Shown in pieces: positions 8,237-18,048 of a DNA stretch of 64,000 nt. How positions within the stretch are numbered: the first letter of the stretch is position 1; every line of letters starts with the position of its first letter. This DNA is from CBDBEU01 sp965204565. Its GTDB lineage: Bacteria > Pseudomonadota > Alphaproteobacteria > Rhizobiales > TMED25. The notes under the pieces are model-generated. The model had not been told where the DNA came from. It did no database searches and was given only the letters and a program-made list of their open reading frames with translations. A program made the translations under genes and the position numbers. Location of the stretch: NCBI GenBank assembly GCA_965204565.1, contig CBDBEU010000004.1, forward strand, positions 682,001 through 746,000, written 5' to 3'.

Positions 8237-9874
8237 TTACTGATTATCCCAGTCGCCAAACGATCCATACCCCGGGTGTTTGAAGTCGCACGGCACCTCG
8301 ATCAGAACCGGACCCGGCCGGTCCATGGCGGCACTCAGCGTCTCGCCCACCTTGCCCGGATCTTCCGCCTTCATGCCGGTGGCGCCAAAGGCATGGGCGA
8401 GTGCGACGAAATCGGGCGGCATGAGGTCGACGCCGCTGCGCCGTCCATAAAAGTGATCCTGATGGCGCCGTTCGACCCCATAGCCGCGGTCATTGAACAC
8501 CATCACCTTGACCGGGATGTTATGCTCTACCGCGGTCATCAGATCCTGGATAGTGAACATGACGCCGGAATCGCCGATCATCGTGATGGAGGGCGTTTCG
8601 GGCCTGGCGACCGCCGCGCCGATCGCCGAAGGCAGCGCGAATCCGAGCGTGCCGAAACCGGAGGGTACGAACCATGTGCGCGGGCGATAGGCCTTCCAGT
8701 GCGAGCGCGCCCAGAACACGATGGTGGTCGGGTCGTTGAACACCATGGCCTCATGCGGCAGCACCTTGCGGATCTGGTCGAGCACTTGTATCTCGACCGG
8801 CGTGCCGACACTCTGGGCGATGCGCTGATTGATCTCGGCGATCTCGGCTCTGGGATCAAAGGCCGACTGGTGGCCCGTCTCGGCCAATGCCGCCTCAAGC
8901 TTGCCGAGCCCGTCGGTGGCATCTGAGACGATGCCCAGCGTCACCGGATAATTACGGCCGATCTCAGCCGGGTCGAGATCAATCTGCACAATGGTTGCGG
9001 GCAGCTTGAGCGACCAGCCGCCCGTCGGAAAATAGGAAAGCCGACTGCCGGCAACCACAACCAGATCGGCGGAGGCGATCAGCTCGCGCACCGGGCGCTC
9101 ATTGGCCCAGTTGCCGATATGAAGCTCGTGATCTGGCGGGAACGATCCCTTGCCGGCCTGGGAGGTCAGCACCGGCGCACCGAGGCGCTCGGCCAGACGC
9201 AGCAGAATGGCAGATGCGCCTTCAGAGGCCACAACCCCGCCGCCCGACCAGATGATCGGGCGCTTGGCTGCAGCGATCAGCTCGGCCGCGCGGGCAATTT
9301 CCGCCGCGCCCGCCTTTGCCCGGTCGGCACTAGCGCGTGGCAGCAGAGGCGCGTCGGTTTCAGCGCGAAACGCCTCGCCGGCAATCTCGACCATGGCCGG
9401 GCGCGGGCGGCGCGATTTCAGCGCCGTCATCGCGGCATGAAGGGCAGAGGGAATTTCGCTTGCCAGCAATGCCTGCTGGAAGGCGTCGGTAACCGGCCGG
9501 AACACCCCCTTCTGATCGGCAATGTCGTGGAAATAACCGCGCCCTCGCCGTCGCACATGGGCCGGATTGTCATTGACCACATGAAGCACGGCGGAGGAAT
9601 CGTTGAACGCCGTTCCCATAGCGGTCAGCGTGTTGAGCGCGCCCGGACCGCCGCTGGTGACGGCAATGCCAATTTCTCCGCTCGCACGAAAAAATCCGTC
9701 AGCCATGAATACCGCGCCCTGTTCATGGCGCGGATTGATGGCGCGCAAGCCTGGGTGATCGAGAAAAGCGTCATAGACACCGAGCGTATCGACGCCCGGT
9801 ATTCCGAACAGAGTTTCAACGCCTTCCGCCACCAGCGCCTCGACCAGCGCATGTGCGCCATTGCGTGTTGTCAT
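8237..9874 (-). CDS. Thiamine diphosphate-dependent enzyme (acetolactate synthase/benzoylformate decarboxylase-like)
   Basis: 545 residues from ATG 9874 (AGGGA upstream). The open frame reaches 9967, but the first 31 residues look like noise and MTTRNGAHALVEALVAEGVETLFGIPG is the typical beginning. The N-terminal domain has the catalytic Glu in NPRHEQGAVFMADG. The C-terminal ThDP-binding motif is GDSGVMFTIQDLMTAVEHNIPVKVMVFND (GDG-type motif with GDS). It is a probable 2-oxo acid decarboxylase or carboligase rather than the biosynthetic IlvB, since no IlvN regulatory subunit is adjacent. Divergent from a malate/lactate-type dehydrogenase gene with 77 bp between starts, so both may act on the same alpha-keto/alpha-hydroxy acid. 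Confidence 0.85.
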   Translation of the reverse strand: MTTRNGAHALVEALVAEGVETLFGIPGVDTLGVYDAFLDHPGLRAINPRHEQGAVFMADGFFRASGEIGIAVTSGGPGALNTLTAMGTAFNDSSAVLHVVNDNPAHVRRRGRGYFHDIADQKGVFRPVTDAFQQALLASEIPSALHAAMTALKSRRPRPAMVEIAGEAFRAETDAPLLPRASADRAKAGAAEIARAAELIAAAKRPIIWSGGGVVASEGASAILLRLAERLGAPVLTSQAGKGSFPPDHELHIGNWANERPVRELIASADLVVVAGSRLSYFPTGGWSLKLPATIVQIDLDPAEIGRNYPVTLGIVSDATDGLGKLEAALAETGHQSAFDPRAEIAEINQRIAQSVGTPVEIQVLDQIRKVLPHEAMVFNDPTTIVFWARSHWKAYRPRTWFVPSGFGTLGFALPSAIGAAVARPETPSITMIGDSGVMFTIQDLMTAVEHNIPVKVMVFNDRGYGVERRHQDHFYGRRSGVDLMPPDFVALAHAFGATGMKAEDPGKVGETLSAAMDRPGPVLIEVPCDFKHPGYGSFGDWDNQ

Positions 9875-9951
9875 TTTTCCCTCACAATCATCGGCTAACA
9901 TCGTAGCGCGCATTCCGCGCGGAACTTGGTACCATATCACAGGAGTTGAAA

Positions 9952-11064
9952 TTGGTTGAGACCTCACCCCTTCCGCCTGGAACGCAAAGATTCGAAGCCA
10001 GCGCTGTCAAGTCCTTCATTGCCTCGGCACTGATCAAGGCCGGACTCGAGGCAACCGACGCCACCCTTGTCGGCGATGTGCTGGTCGGCGCTGATCTGCG
10101 CGGCATCCGCAGCCACGGGCTGGCGCGGCTCAACTATTTCCTCACCCGTCTGGAAGCAGGCGTGATCAACAAGAGTCCCAACATCACCTTCGATCAGCGC
10201 AGCGCCACAACAGGCCTCGTCGATGCCGACAACGGTATCGGCATCATTGCCGCAGGGCGCGCCATGGACTACGCCATGGCGACGGCGCGCGAGTACGGGT
10301 CGGGCTTTGCGGGCGTCGCCAATTCGAGTCATTTCGGCTATGCTGGTTATTGGGCCGAACGGGCGATGCGCGCCGGTTTTATCGGCATTTCGATGTCCAA
10401 TAGCGGCAAGCGCGCAACTCCGACCTATGGCGATGAATCGATCCTCGGCACCAACCCGCTGGGGGTCGGCATTCCGGGCGGCGAGGGTACGGATTTCCTG
10501 CTCGACATGGCAACCACCACCGTTGCGGTGGGCAAGATCGAAACCGCGCTCAGGGAAAACCGGCCGGTGTCCGATGCCTGGGTGTCGACCGCCCGCGGCG
10601 CGCCCAAGCTCAATGAACGCAATTCGCTCGGCTATGACGCGCCACTCTTACCGCTCGGCGGGGCGGGCACCGAAGCTGGCGGGCACAAGGGCTACGGTCT
10701 CAGTCTGATGGTGGAGCTGTTCTGCGGCGCGCTGACCGGCACCACCCTGTCTGACCGCATCGCGGGCGCCTCGGGCACTCAGCGCCCGGCGCTCGGTCAT
10801 TTCATGGGGGCGATCCGTCTTGATGGATTTCGCGACACCGGAGATATCCACACTGACATGGCCGGCAGCCTGGAGATCCTGACCAGCGCCAAGAAGACAC
10901 CGGGCGAGGAGCGCATCTATATCCATGGTGAGCCCGAAGCGATCGCCACGGAAGAAAATCTGCGCCTCGGCGTTCCGGTCACGCCGGCGGTGATGGAGCA
11001 GGTGAAAAAGATAACCACGCGCCTGGGGCTGAATATCGAGCTTGGCGACGCCACTGGCGATTGA
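9952..11064 (+). CDS. Malate/L-lactate dehydrogenase family (Ldh_2) oxidoreductase
   Basis: About 370 residues. VLVGADLRGIRSHGLARL near residue 45, SSHFGYAGYWAERA and SNSGKRATPTYGDESILGTNPL are hallmarks of the NAD(P)H-dependent Ldh_2/YlbC family (malate, ureidoglycolate and sulfolactate dehydrogenases). AGGAG at 9941-9945 is followed by TTG at 9946 and 9952. The second has the better spacing. It is followed by a TAXI-type uptake system and faces a ThDP decarboxylase, which suggests oxidation of an imported 2-hydroxy acid. The substrate is inferred only. Confidence 0.85.
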   Translation: MVETSPLPPGTQRFEASAVKSFIASALIKAGLEATDATLVGDVLVGADLRGIRSHGLARLNYFLTRLEAGVINKSPNITFDQRSATTGLVDADNGIGIIAAGRAMDYAMATAREYGSGFAGVANSSHFGYAGYWAERAMRAGFIGISMSNSGKRATPTYGDESILGTNPLGVGIPGGEGTDFLLDMATTTVAVGKIETALRENRPVSDAWVSTARGAPKLNERNSLGYDAPLLPLGGAGTEAGGHKGYGLSLMVELFCGALTGTTLSDRIAGASGTQRPALGHFMGAIRLDGFRDTGDIHTDMAGSLEILTSAKKTPGEERIYIHGEPEAIATEENLRLGVPVTPAVMEQVKKITTRLGLNIELGDATGD

Positions 11065-11276
11065 GCCAGATGCGTTTCGTTGACCCCCGATCAAGCCGTT
11101 CCTACGATCCAAAGTGAGGTGATAAAAGTGTGCCGGATACTGGTCTTGAGCCAGAAATAAAAGCGGCCGGCACCGGCAAGGCGTAGAGATTCTGACCTTG
11201 ACATGGAAATTTACCGGAATTGCCACCTTATCATCAATGACAGATTGAGCAGTCATACCAAACAGGTAGGAATGAC
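11065..11276. other. Intergenic leader before the TAXI-type binding protein
   Basis: 212 bp without a supported gene. It should hold the promoter of the transporter genes. A TTGACA lies near 11198 but no well-spaced -10 box was found, so no promoter is called. Confidence 0.4.
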
Positions 11277-12261
11277 ATGGCTACAAGAAATAGCGTGAAC
11301 GCATTCAGCAGCCTAGCGGTGGCGTTGGGGCTTGGCGGCCCGGCAGCATCGGCCGATCAACTGACGATTGTCGGCGCAGGGCCCGGAGCTGGCGCCTACC
11401 AGCTGGCCGGGGCCATGGCCGAAGCGGTCAACCGGGTGAAAGAGGCCGATGTGATCGTCACCAACCGCGCCTCCAAGGGCTTTGTCGCCAATACCCGCAT
11501 GGTCGAGACCGGCGGCGCTGATCTGGCGCTAACCAACGGCACATTCGTCTACAGCGCCCAGAACAGCCTGCCGCCATTCACTGAAATGACGGCAGAGAAC
11601 ATCCAAGGCGTCGGACCGGTCACCACCTCTTGGTTCCATATGACCTTTGCCGCCGATTCAGGGATCGGGTCCTATATGGATCTTGCCGGCAAGCGGGTGA
11701 ATTTCGCCGCCAAGGGGTCGAGCACCGAGTTCATAACGCGTATGATCTTTGAAAAGCTCGGCATTCTCGATCAGATTTCGCCGGAATATATGCGCTGGGA
11801 CCAAGCTGCGACGGCCTTGACCGATGGCAATGTCGCGGCTTTCTCGATCCCCAATCCGGTGCCATCGCCATCGGTTCTGCAGGCCTCCGCGTCACGCCCG
11901 ATTCATGTGCTGTCGCTGCCTAACGAGGTGATTGAGCATTTCATCGAGTACAATCCCGATTACTACCGCGACACCGTTCCGGCCGGGTCCTATGCAGGCA
12001 TGGAAGACAAGGAGTTCGAGACCATCGCCTACTCAATCTTTGTCGCCGCCAATGCGAATGTCCGACGACGTTGTCTACAAGGTCACCAAGACGGCCCATG
12101 ACGACACTAGCCATGATTTCCTGATCAACGCGTTCAAGTCATGGCAGATCGGTCTGGAGGCAAGCAAGTCTGACGACTTCATCGACCAGATGAAGGGTTT
12201 CGGCCTTGAGCTGCATCCCGGTGCCGCGCGCTACTGGAAAAAGCGTGGATTGATCAACTAA
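11277..12261 (+). pseudogene. TAXI-family TRAP solute-binding protein, frameshifted
   Basis: ATG 11277 gives a protein with an N-terminal hydrophobic, secretion-type segment ending near PAASADQ, then LTIVGAGPGAGAYQLAGAMAEAVNR, NRASKGFVANTRMVETGGADLALTNG and YMDLAGKRVNFAAKGSSTEF, the standard TAXI (TRAP-associated extracytoplasmic immunogenic) fold. Near 12057-12061 the frame shifts. The tail continues as MSDDVVYKVTKTAHDD and GLELHPGAARYWKKRGLIN. A single base change would restore a protein of about 327 residues. It should bind a small carboxylate in the periplasm for the TRAP permease downstream. Confidence 0.85.
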
Positions 12262-12357
12262 TCCGGCCCGCTCAAAGCTCCCCCGGCGGAAGGCCGACAC
12301 GTGGCCCGGCCTTCCGCCGCTTCCCCCCCAACGCCGCCGCGAGGGCGTGAGATCCGG

Positions 12358-14566
12358 ATGTCGATAATCTGGACAAGCATCAAGAAGGGCCTGCGCCTGT
12401 TCTTCATGCCGGATATCTCTTCGCGCCGCGTGCTGCGTGAGGGGGCTGGCGCACGAAAATCTGATTGTCTGGGGGTGGCAAGCGTTGTCATTGTGGCGGT
12501 TGCTGTCTTTCTCGCCGGCGCCAAGCTGACGTTTTACCTACCGTACTACTTTGACTGGCGGTGGATCGAGGTCACGGTTCTCGATCTGCCGTTCTGGGCC
12601 TGGGGGCTGTTCTGGGCATTGGTAACGGGGCTTTGCCTGCTCCCGAGACTGACCGCGATCGCAATTGCTGTCACCTTCTCGCTTTACTACATTTACGCGG
12701 CCGCAAACGGCGCCACCATCCGGCCTCCCGGCATGGGCGATCTCATAAGCCTGCCCTATTTGCCGATCTACGCCTATCACTACTTCCTGCCGCTGTTTAT
12801 CGCCTTTTCCGGCGTTCTCGTCTTCGTCTTCTATCCGGCTTCGCGCCGCTCACCGCAGGACCGTCCTTCCTTTGTTGATCTCCTGTTCTGCTTGGCGATC
12901 TTGGTCTCGACCTTCGATTTCATCTGGAGCTTTGCCGAGCGCGGTGAGCGGGCCGGGTTGGTCTACTGGAACGACGTGGTATTCGGCGTGCTGATGACGC
13001 TGGTTTCGCTGGAGATGTGCCGGCGCATTCTCGGCATGGTGCTGCCGGCGCTGGGACTTTTGTTTCTCGCCTACACGCTGTTCGGCCAGTATTTCCCAGA
13101 AGCACTCGCTCATGGCGGCTTTGCACTGAACGAGGTGGTCGCCTATCTGTACTCGACCGACAGCATATATGGCACCATCGCCAATGTGTTCGCGACCTAT
13201 GTATTCCTGTTCATCGTGTTTGGCGCCATCCTGCAACTGACCAAGGTCGGCGATGTGTTCATCGACATCGCCTTTGCGCTGGTCGGCCGCTTTGCCGGCG
13301 GGGCGGCCAAGGCCTCGATCATTTCAAGCGGCCTGGTCGGCTCGATTGTCGGATCGGGCGCTGCCAATATCGCGGTCACCGGCACCTTTACCATCCCGCT
13401 GATGAAGCGCTCCGGCTACAAGTCGCACTATGCGGCCGGCGTGGAGGCGGTGTCCTCGATCGGCGGGCATTTAATGCCGCCGATCATGGGCTCGGCTGCC
13501 TTCCTGGTCGCGGCATTTGCCGAAGTCGAGTACACGACAGTGGCAATGGTCTCGCTGGTGCCGGCAATGATGTTACTATTACTCGGTCTATATGGCACTG
13601 CATTACCGTGCCTGCCGGACCGGTATCAAAGGCCTGCCGCGTGAGGAGTTACCCAATTTTCTCGAGATCATGCGCAAGGATGGCTACCGGCTGTTGCCGG
13701 TAGCGCTACTGATCGGGCTTTTGATCCTGCGCTTCTCGCCGTTCTTTGCCGCCTTCTGGTCGATTGCCGCGGCACTTGCGGTATCTTGCGTGCGTGAAGA
13801 AACACGGCTGCTGCAGCTTCCCGCGCCGATGGCCCGCCTGATCCGATGGGGTGGCGCACCAAAGCCATTGGAGGGCGAGTGCGTCCCGTCAGGCCCATTT
13901 TCCCATTGGGGCGGGCTTACCGGTGCTGCGCTTCCCTGCCATCGTGCTCGAATATGCCGGCGGCAGTTTGCCGATGGCGATCGTTCTGTGCGCCATCGCC
14001 AGCTACATCATGGGCATGGGCATGACCATCACGGCGGCCTATGTGATCCTCACCATCCTGGAGGTTCCAGCACTGGTGGAACTCGGCGTGCCGCTTTTGA
14101 ACGCCCATCTCATTATCCTGTGGCTGAGCCAGGATTCATCGCTCACCCCGCCGTTCGCGCTCGGCGCCTTTGTCGCCACCGGCATTGCCGGTGCCGACCC
14201 CACAAGGACCGGGTTCGTCAGTCTGATGCTGGCAAAGCCGCTTTATATCGTGCCGTTCCTGATGGCCTATTCGCCGATCCTGATGGATCCGGGAACGCCC
14301 TGGTGGGACGTCATGCTGGTGTGGGTCACCGGCTTTGTCGGCTTTTCTGCCTTGCGGTGGGGATGGAAGGCTTCCGCCGCCGCCCGCTTGCCTAGTGGGA
14401 GCGGGGATTGTTTTTCGCAGCTTCTGCCGCGTTCTTCTTCCGGGTGTGGTGGATCAATCTGGCGGCACTCGGATTGCTGGCTGCCGGCATCGCCTTCCAG
14501 ACATTGGTCAGGGAGCTCGCGATTGCGCCCGATCCGAAGCCTGTGACCGGCCCAGGTGAGCCTTGA
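12358..14566 (+). pseudogene. TRAP transporter fused 4TM/12TM permease, multiply broken
   Basis: The ATG at 12358 begins MSIIWTSIKKGLRLFF. Frame 1 covers the small-subunit part and the first half of the large subunit, including GDVFIDIAFALVGRFAGGAAKASIISSG and GSGAANIAVTGTFTIPLMKR. The frame shifts near 13590 and again near 13900. An in-frame TAG lies near 14393. The segment that normally precedes FPAIVLEYAGGSLPMAIVLC (a membrane helix of about 20 residues) appears to be missing near 13870-13900. With at least three lesions and a deletion, this copy is unlikely to work. It pairs with the frameshifted TAXI protein upstream, so the whole transporter looks inactive. Confidence 0.8.
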
Positions 14567-14628
14567 TCGCGGTGGCGGCGCTGCCTAGGATCGACCAATC
14601 CATTCAGAAAACCTGCAGGAGCAGTTCA

Positions 14629-15321
14629 ATGGCCAAATATCATCTGATTTCATCGCCGACCTGCCCCTGGGTGCAGCGCGCGGTGATCGTGCTGCGCACC
14701 AAGAAGGTTAATTTCGACGTCACCTATATCAATCTGCGCGAAAAGCCCGACTGGTTTCTCGAAATCTCGCCCCACGGCAAGGTGCCGGTGCTCAGGTTCG
14801 ATGATGAAATCCTGTTCGAATCGAACGCCATTGCCGAGTTCCTCGATGAAAGTTTCGAGCCGCGCCTGCATCCGGCCGACCCGATCAGGCGGGCACGCAA
14901 CCGTGCCTGGACCGACTTCGTGCCCGATTGCGTGCGCGATCTGGTGGCGATCAACTATGCCAAAACCACCGATGAGCTGCCCGAGGCGATCGAAAAGGCC
15001 AAACCACGCCTCAAACGTCTGGAAGATGCCCTGGCCAATGAGCGCAGCGAAGACGGCCCCTATTTCAACGGCAAGGATTTCTCGCTGGTCGACGCCGCCT
15101 ATGGCCCGTTCTTCCAGCGCTTTGCGATCTGCGAGAGCCTGCTCAAGACCAGAATTCTCGACGGCTTTCCGCGCGTCAAGGCCTGGTCTGAGACGCTGCT
15201 CGCCGATGACAGGGTGATCGGTGCAGTGCCGGAGAATTTTCTTACCAAATACCGCACCAATCTCGCTCGCCGCGGCGCCTATGCGGCAACGCTGATGCCA
15301 ACCGCCGAGGCTGCCGAATAG
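14629..15321 (+). CDS. Glutathione S-transferase, omega-like (CPWV active site)
   Basis: 230 residues from ATG 14629, with AGGAG just upstream. The thioredoxin-like N-terminal domain reads SSPTCPWVQRAVIVLR. The Cys at position 12 is the probable catalytic residue, as in omega-type and GSH-dependent reductases. SPHGKVPVLRFDDEILFESNAI binds the gamma-glutamyl part of GSH (E-S pair). The C-terminal all-helical domain follows. It lies between the broken TRAP permease and a convergent second GST gene. Likely a dehalogenase, lyase or thiol transferase in aromatic or xenobiotic metabolism. The substrate is not determinable. Confidence 0.85.
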   Translation: MAKYHLISSPTCPWVQRAVIVLRTKKVNFDVTYINLREKPDWFLEISPHGKVPVLRFDDEILFESNAIAEFLDESFEPRLHPADPIRRARNRAWTDFVPDCVRDLVAINYAKTTDELPEAIEKAKPRLKRLEDALANERSEDGPYFNGKDFSLVDAAYGPFFQRFAICESLLKTRILDGFPRVKAWSETLLADDRVIGAVPENFLTKYRTNLARRGAYAATLMPTAEAAE

Positions 15322-15355
15322 GTCGCACCGCCCGGAGCGGACGGGCTTGGACCCG

Positions 15356-15979
15356 CTATTCCAGCGGGTTCATGCAGATCTTCTGGAATGCCGGCCGCTC
15401 GGTAAGGCGTTGGTACCAGGCATCGAAATTGGGCGTCGCCGGGCGGTCCTTGACCAGCGAGATGAACCGGTGGGCCATCGGCCCGAGCGGAATATCGCCG
15501 ATACTCAGATCATCGCCGGCGACGTAGTTGCGGCCCTCAAGGTGGGTGTCGAGCATTGCCCATAGCTGGTTGCCGCGCTTGATCCCGGCATTGATCGCGT
15601 CCATGTCGCGGTCTTCCGGCTTGGTGCGAACCATGCCCCAGAACACCGGGCGGATCATCGGCGCGATGGCGGCGAGTTGCCAGTCCATCCAAATCTCGGC
15701 GCTGGCGTACACGCGTGGATCGCTGGGAGACAGTGTGCCGGCGGCATGTTTGCCCGCCAGATAGCGGGTAATCGAGTTCGATTCCCACATGGCAAAACCG
15801 TCATCCTCGATCAGCGTCGGCACTAGGCCCATCGGATTGATCGCCAGATACTCGGCCTTGTCATTTCCGCCGAACTTGCCGCCAATATCGACCTGCTCAT
15901 ATTCGAGCCCGATCTCCTCCAGCGCCCACAGCACCTTCATGACATTTCCGGAACTTTGCCGTCCGAGCACTTTCAGCAT
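15356..15979 (-). CDS. Glutathione S-transferase family protein
   Basis: 207 residues from ATG 15979, preceded by GGGAG. The upstream extension of the frame to 16090 has no GST character. The N-terminal domain reads LGRQSSGNVMKVLWALEEIGLEYEQ, with Ser residues at the usual activating position, then NPMGLVPTLIEDDGFAMWESNSITRYLA with the conserved cis-Pro and E-S glutathione contacts. The C-terminal helical domain includes DLSIGDIPLGPMAHRF. It resembles theta/nu-like bacterial GSTs. Convergent with the CPWV-type GST gene; the gap is 34 bp. Confidence 0.85.
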   Translation of the reverse strand: MLKVLGRQSSGNVMKVLWALEEIGLEYEQVDIGGKFGGNDKAEYLAINPMGLVPTLIEDDGFAMWESNSITRYLAGKHAAGTLSPSDPRVYASAEIWMDWQLAAIAPMIRPVFWGMVRTKPEDRDMDAINAGIKRGNQLWAMLDTHLEGRNYVAGDDLSIGDIPLGPMAHRFISLVKDRPATPNFDAWYQRLTERPAFQKICMNPLE

Positions 15980-16113
15980 TGCTTTCTCCCGATAAACTAA
16001 ATTGATTGGCGCGTGGCCTTTGCGCCATCGGACAACTTTCGCAAGCGGCATTGCAAGCATAGAATGGCGGGCGATCCGTTCCGGTGACATAATCCTGCGA
16101 CAGGAGCCAAGAT

Positions 16114-16929
16114 ATGCCCTTCATCATTCGCGCAAATCAACGCACCGAAGAACCTGCCTCCGGCATCAGGCGCGACAGGCTTTTGACGCCGGACGACACG
16201 TCCGATGGCAGAATACTGATCGACCGCTGGCATCTGGCGAAAGGCGCTGATCTTCAGCTATCGATCGAGCCTGGAACGCTTGCCTGGCTGCAGGTGCTGG
16301 GCGGGGAAGTCTCGTTCGGCGAGAGCGTGGCGACATCGGAGATCATCACCCGCCTGCCGGCGCCCTTTGCCACCAGCATCCATGCGCGCGAGGCCTCGGA
16401 CCTGCTGATCTCGCAAGTTCCCGATGCGCACCGCTTCGGCGAGCTTCCGAGCAATGGAGCACTGGTGCAAAAGTCGTTCGACTGGACGCGCGAGCCGGTG
16501 CTGCAATCGGCCCATGACGATCGCAAACGCATCTATATCGCCACCAAGTCGCTGTTTGAGAGCAGCGCGCTCAAGGGCGAAATGGTAATCTATCCGGCCG
16601 GCGCCACCTGCCCCGAACATCACCATGAAGGCGCTGAGCATTACCAATTCATCGTCAATGGTGAGGGTCTGGCCTGGATTGACGGCGTTGAGGAGACGCT
16701 GCGCACCGGCGACGTGCTCTACAATTTTGAGAATGAGCACCATTGGTTCCGCAATGACGGGGACGAGAACTTCTCCTTTGTCGAATATTTCGTGCCCGGA
16801 GACTGCAAGACGGTGTGGGCGCCAGGGGCGGATATTTGTGAATGGCTGCCGACCGGGGCTGATATCAGGGGCCGCGAGCCATCGCGCCACATTCCCCAGC
16901 ACGCCCATGGAGACCAGACGCCGCTTTAG
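16114..16929 (+). CDS. Cupin-domain protein, probable bicupin
   Basis: 271 residues from ATG 16114 (AGGAG upstream). The C-terminal cupin has CPEHHHEGAEHYQFIVNGEG (metal-binding His/Glu, cupin motif 1) near residue 168 and GDVLYNFENEHHWFRN (motif 2 with His). The N-terminal half has a degenerate cupin-like stretch, LAWLQVLGGEVSFGES, so the fold is probably a bicupin with one metal site. Such proteins are often dioxygenases or isomerases of small organic acids. It is followed by a large inverted repeat. Confidence 0.75.
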   Translation: MPFIIRANQRTEEPASGIRRDRLLTPDDTSDGRILIDRWHLAKGADLQLSIEPGTLAWLQVLGGEVSFGESVATSEIITRLPAPFATSIHAREASDLLISQVPDAHRFGELPSNGALVQKSFDWTREPVLQSAHDDRKRIYIATKSLFESSALKGEMVIYPAGATCPEHHHEGAEHYQFIVNGEGLAWIDGVEETLRTGDVLYNFENEHHWFRNDGDENFSFVEYFVPGDCKTVWAPGADICEWLPTGADIRGREPSRHIPQHAHGDQTPL

Positions 16930-16939
16930 AGGAAATTTT

Positions 16940-16983
16940 TATAGACCCGTTTTGGTCTGGCAGCCTACGGCTGCAGTCGGCAC
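16940..16983 (+). repeat. Palindromic intergenic element after the cupin gene
   Basis: T-rich stretch, then GCAGCC-TAC-GGCTGC (16960-16974) and GTCGGCACCGGCCCT. The same order appears on the minus strand near 55262-55219, after the VOC gene there (GCAGCC-TGC-GGTTGC), followed by the same CACCGGCCCT. Confidence 0.6.
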
Positions 16984-16984
16984 C

Positions 16985-17046
16985 GGCCCTCACCCCGCCA
17001 CCCATGAGATCATACTCCCATGGGTGGCGGGGTGGGGGTGAGGGCC
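16985..17046. terminator. Long inverted repeat between convergent genes
   Basis: The segment starts GGCCCTCACC and ends in its complement GGTGAGGGCC. The inner arms CCGCCACCCATG and CATGGGTGGCGG also pair, leaving a loop of about 11 nt and one small bulge. It lies between the stop of the cupin gene and the end of the convergent enolase-family gene. A role as bidirectional terminator is inferred. There is no T-run directly after the stem. Confidence 0.55.
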
Positions 17047-17097
17047 AAGTATGAGGTTCGGCAGTTTGCGGTCCTCATAATTGATGATTCGGGGCCG

Positions 17098-18036
17098 CTA
17101 AATAAACAAGGCTGGTGCTGCAGACAACAACCAAACCCTTTTACCCCTTGTGGTATAACGCGCAATCAGATCTTCATCGACACTGATGCCAAGACCCGGC
17201 CCCTCGGGCGTGACAATGTGGCCCTCAACGACGCTTACGGGATCGCACACCAAATCGCCGGTGAGATATTGATTGGTGATATTGGCGTCCCATTCGAGCC
17301 TTGCCGGCAAGATTGGCGGTCATGCCGGGTTCGCCCATCAGGCTTGCCGCCGCCGCACCCAACTGGTGATGTCGCGGGGCCCGTGCAAACCCTCATCGGC
17401 GCCAATCGGAATCGATGCAGCTTTTACACAGGCACACATCGCTTCAAGATCATGACCGGCGACGGGTTGTTCAAAAAAATCAAGCCCGGCGTCGCCCGCA
17501 CCTTTTACAAACAAAAGTGCTTCAGGCGGCGAAAAGCCCTCATTGGCATCGACAGAAACCCGGGGCCCTAGCCCCACAACCTCACGGGCAGCACGCGCGG
17601 TCTCGATTTCATCCGGCGCGCCGGAAATGCGCCAGATCATGGCGGCGCGTTCACGCTTTTTTCCGCCCAGCACCTCATGGAGCGGCAGCCCCAGATGCTG
17701 CCCGGCAAGATCGAGAAGGCCGGTGTCGATCGCCGATTTGGCGGCGTGATCGGCGTGCATGGTAGCCTCGATCAGATCGGCAATGGCCTCGGCACCGGTG
17801 ACCTCACGGCCTTCAAGGCGTTCAGCCATAAAGCGCACTGCGGCGACCATTCCGGGCGAGGTCTCGCCGGTCATCATGGCCGCGGAAGCTGCCTCCCCCC
17901 AGCCAGTGTGGCCTTGCCCATCGGTGATGCGGACAATTAGATCGTCCGATTTGGTGATGGTGCCGATCGACATCCTGATCGGTGTGACCATGGGGACTGC
18001 AATCACCATGGGCTCGATGTGTGCTATGCGGAACAT
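17098..18036 (-). pseudogene. Mandelate racemase/muconate lactonizing enzyme-type protein, broken
   Basis: From ATG 18036 the protein reads MFRIAHIEPMVIAVPMVTPIRMS, the MR/MLE N-terminal capping domain, then VSVDANEGFSPPEALLF (metal ligand Asp), DFFEQPVAGHD (Glu) and IGADEGLHGPRDIT. The next barrel strand, with the usual K-x-x-K-x-GG segment, is missing. The sequence jumps to GAAAASLMGEPGMTANLAGK and, in a third frame, to ARLEWDANITNQYLTGDLV and the C-terminus. An internal deletion of roughly 25-30 residues plus two frameshifts make it inactive. It lies 12 bp downstream of an MFS gene and was probably co-transcribed with it. Confidence 0.8.
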
Positions 18037-18048
18037 GTGTCTCGCCTG

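Noticed and set aside
11190..11240. Sigma-70 promoter before the TAXI-type gene
   Set aside because: A TTGACA is present, but the nearest TATAAT-like hexamer is about 25 bp away, too far for a normal spacer.
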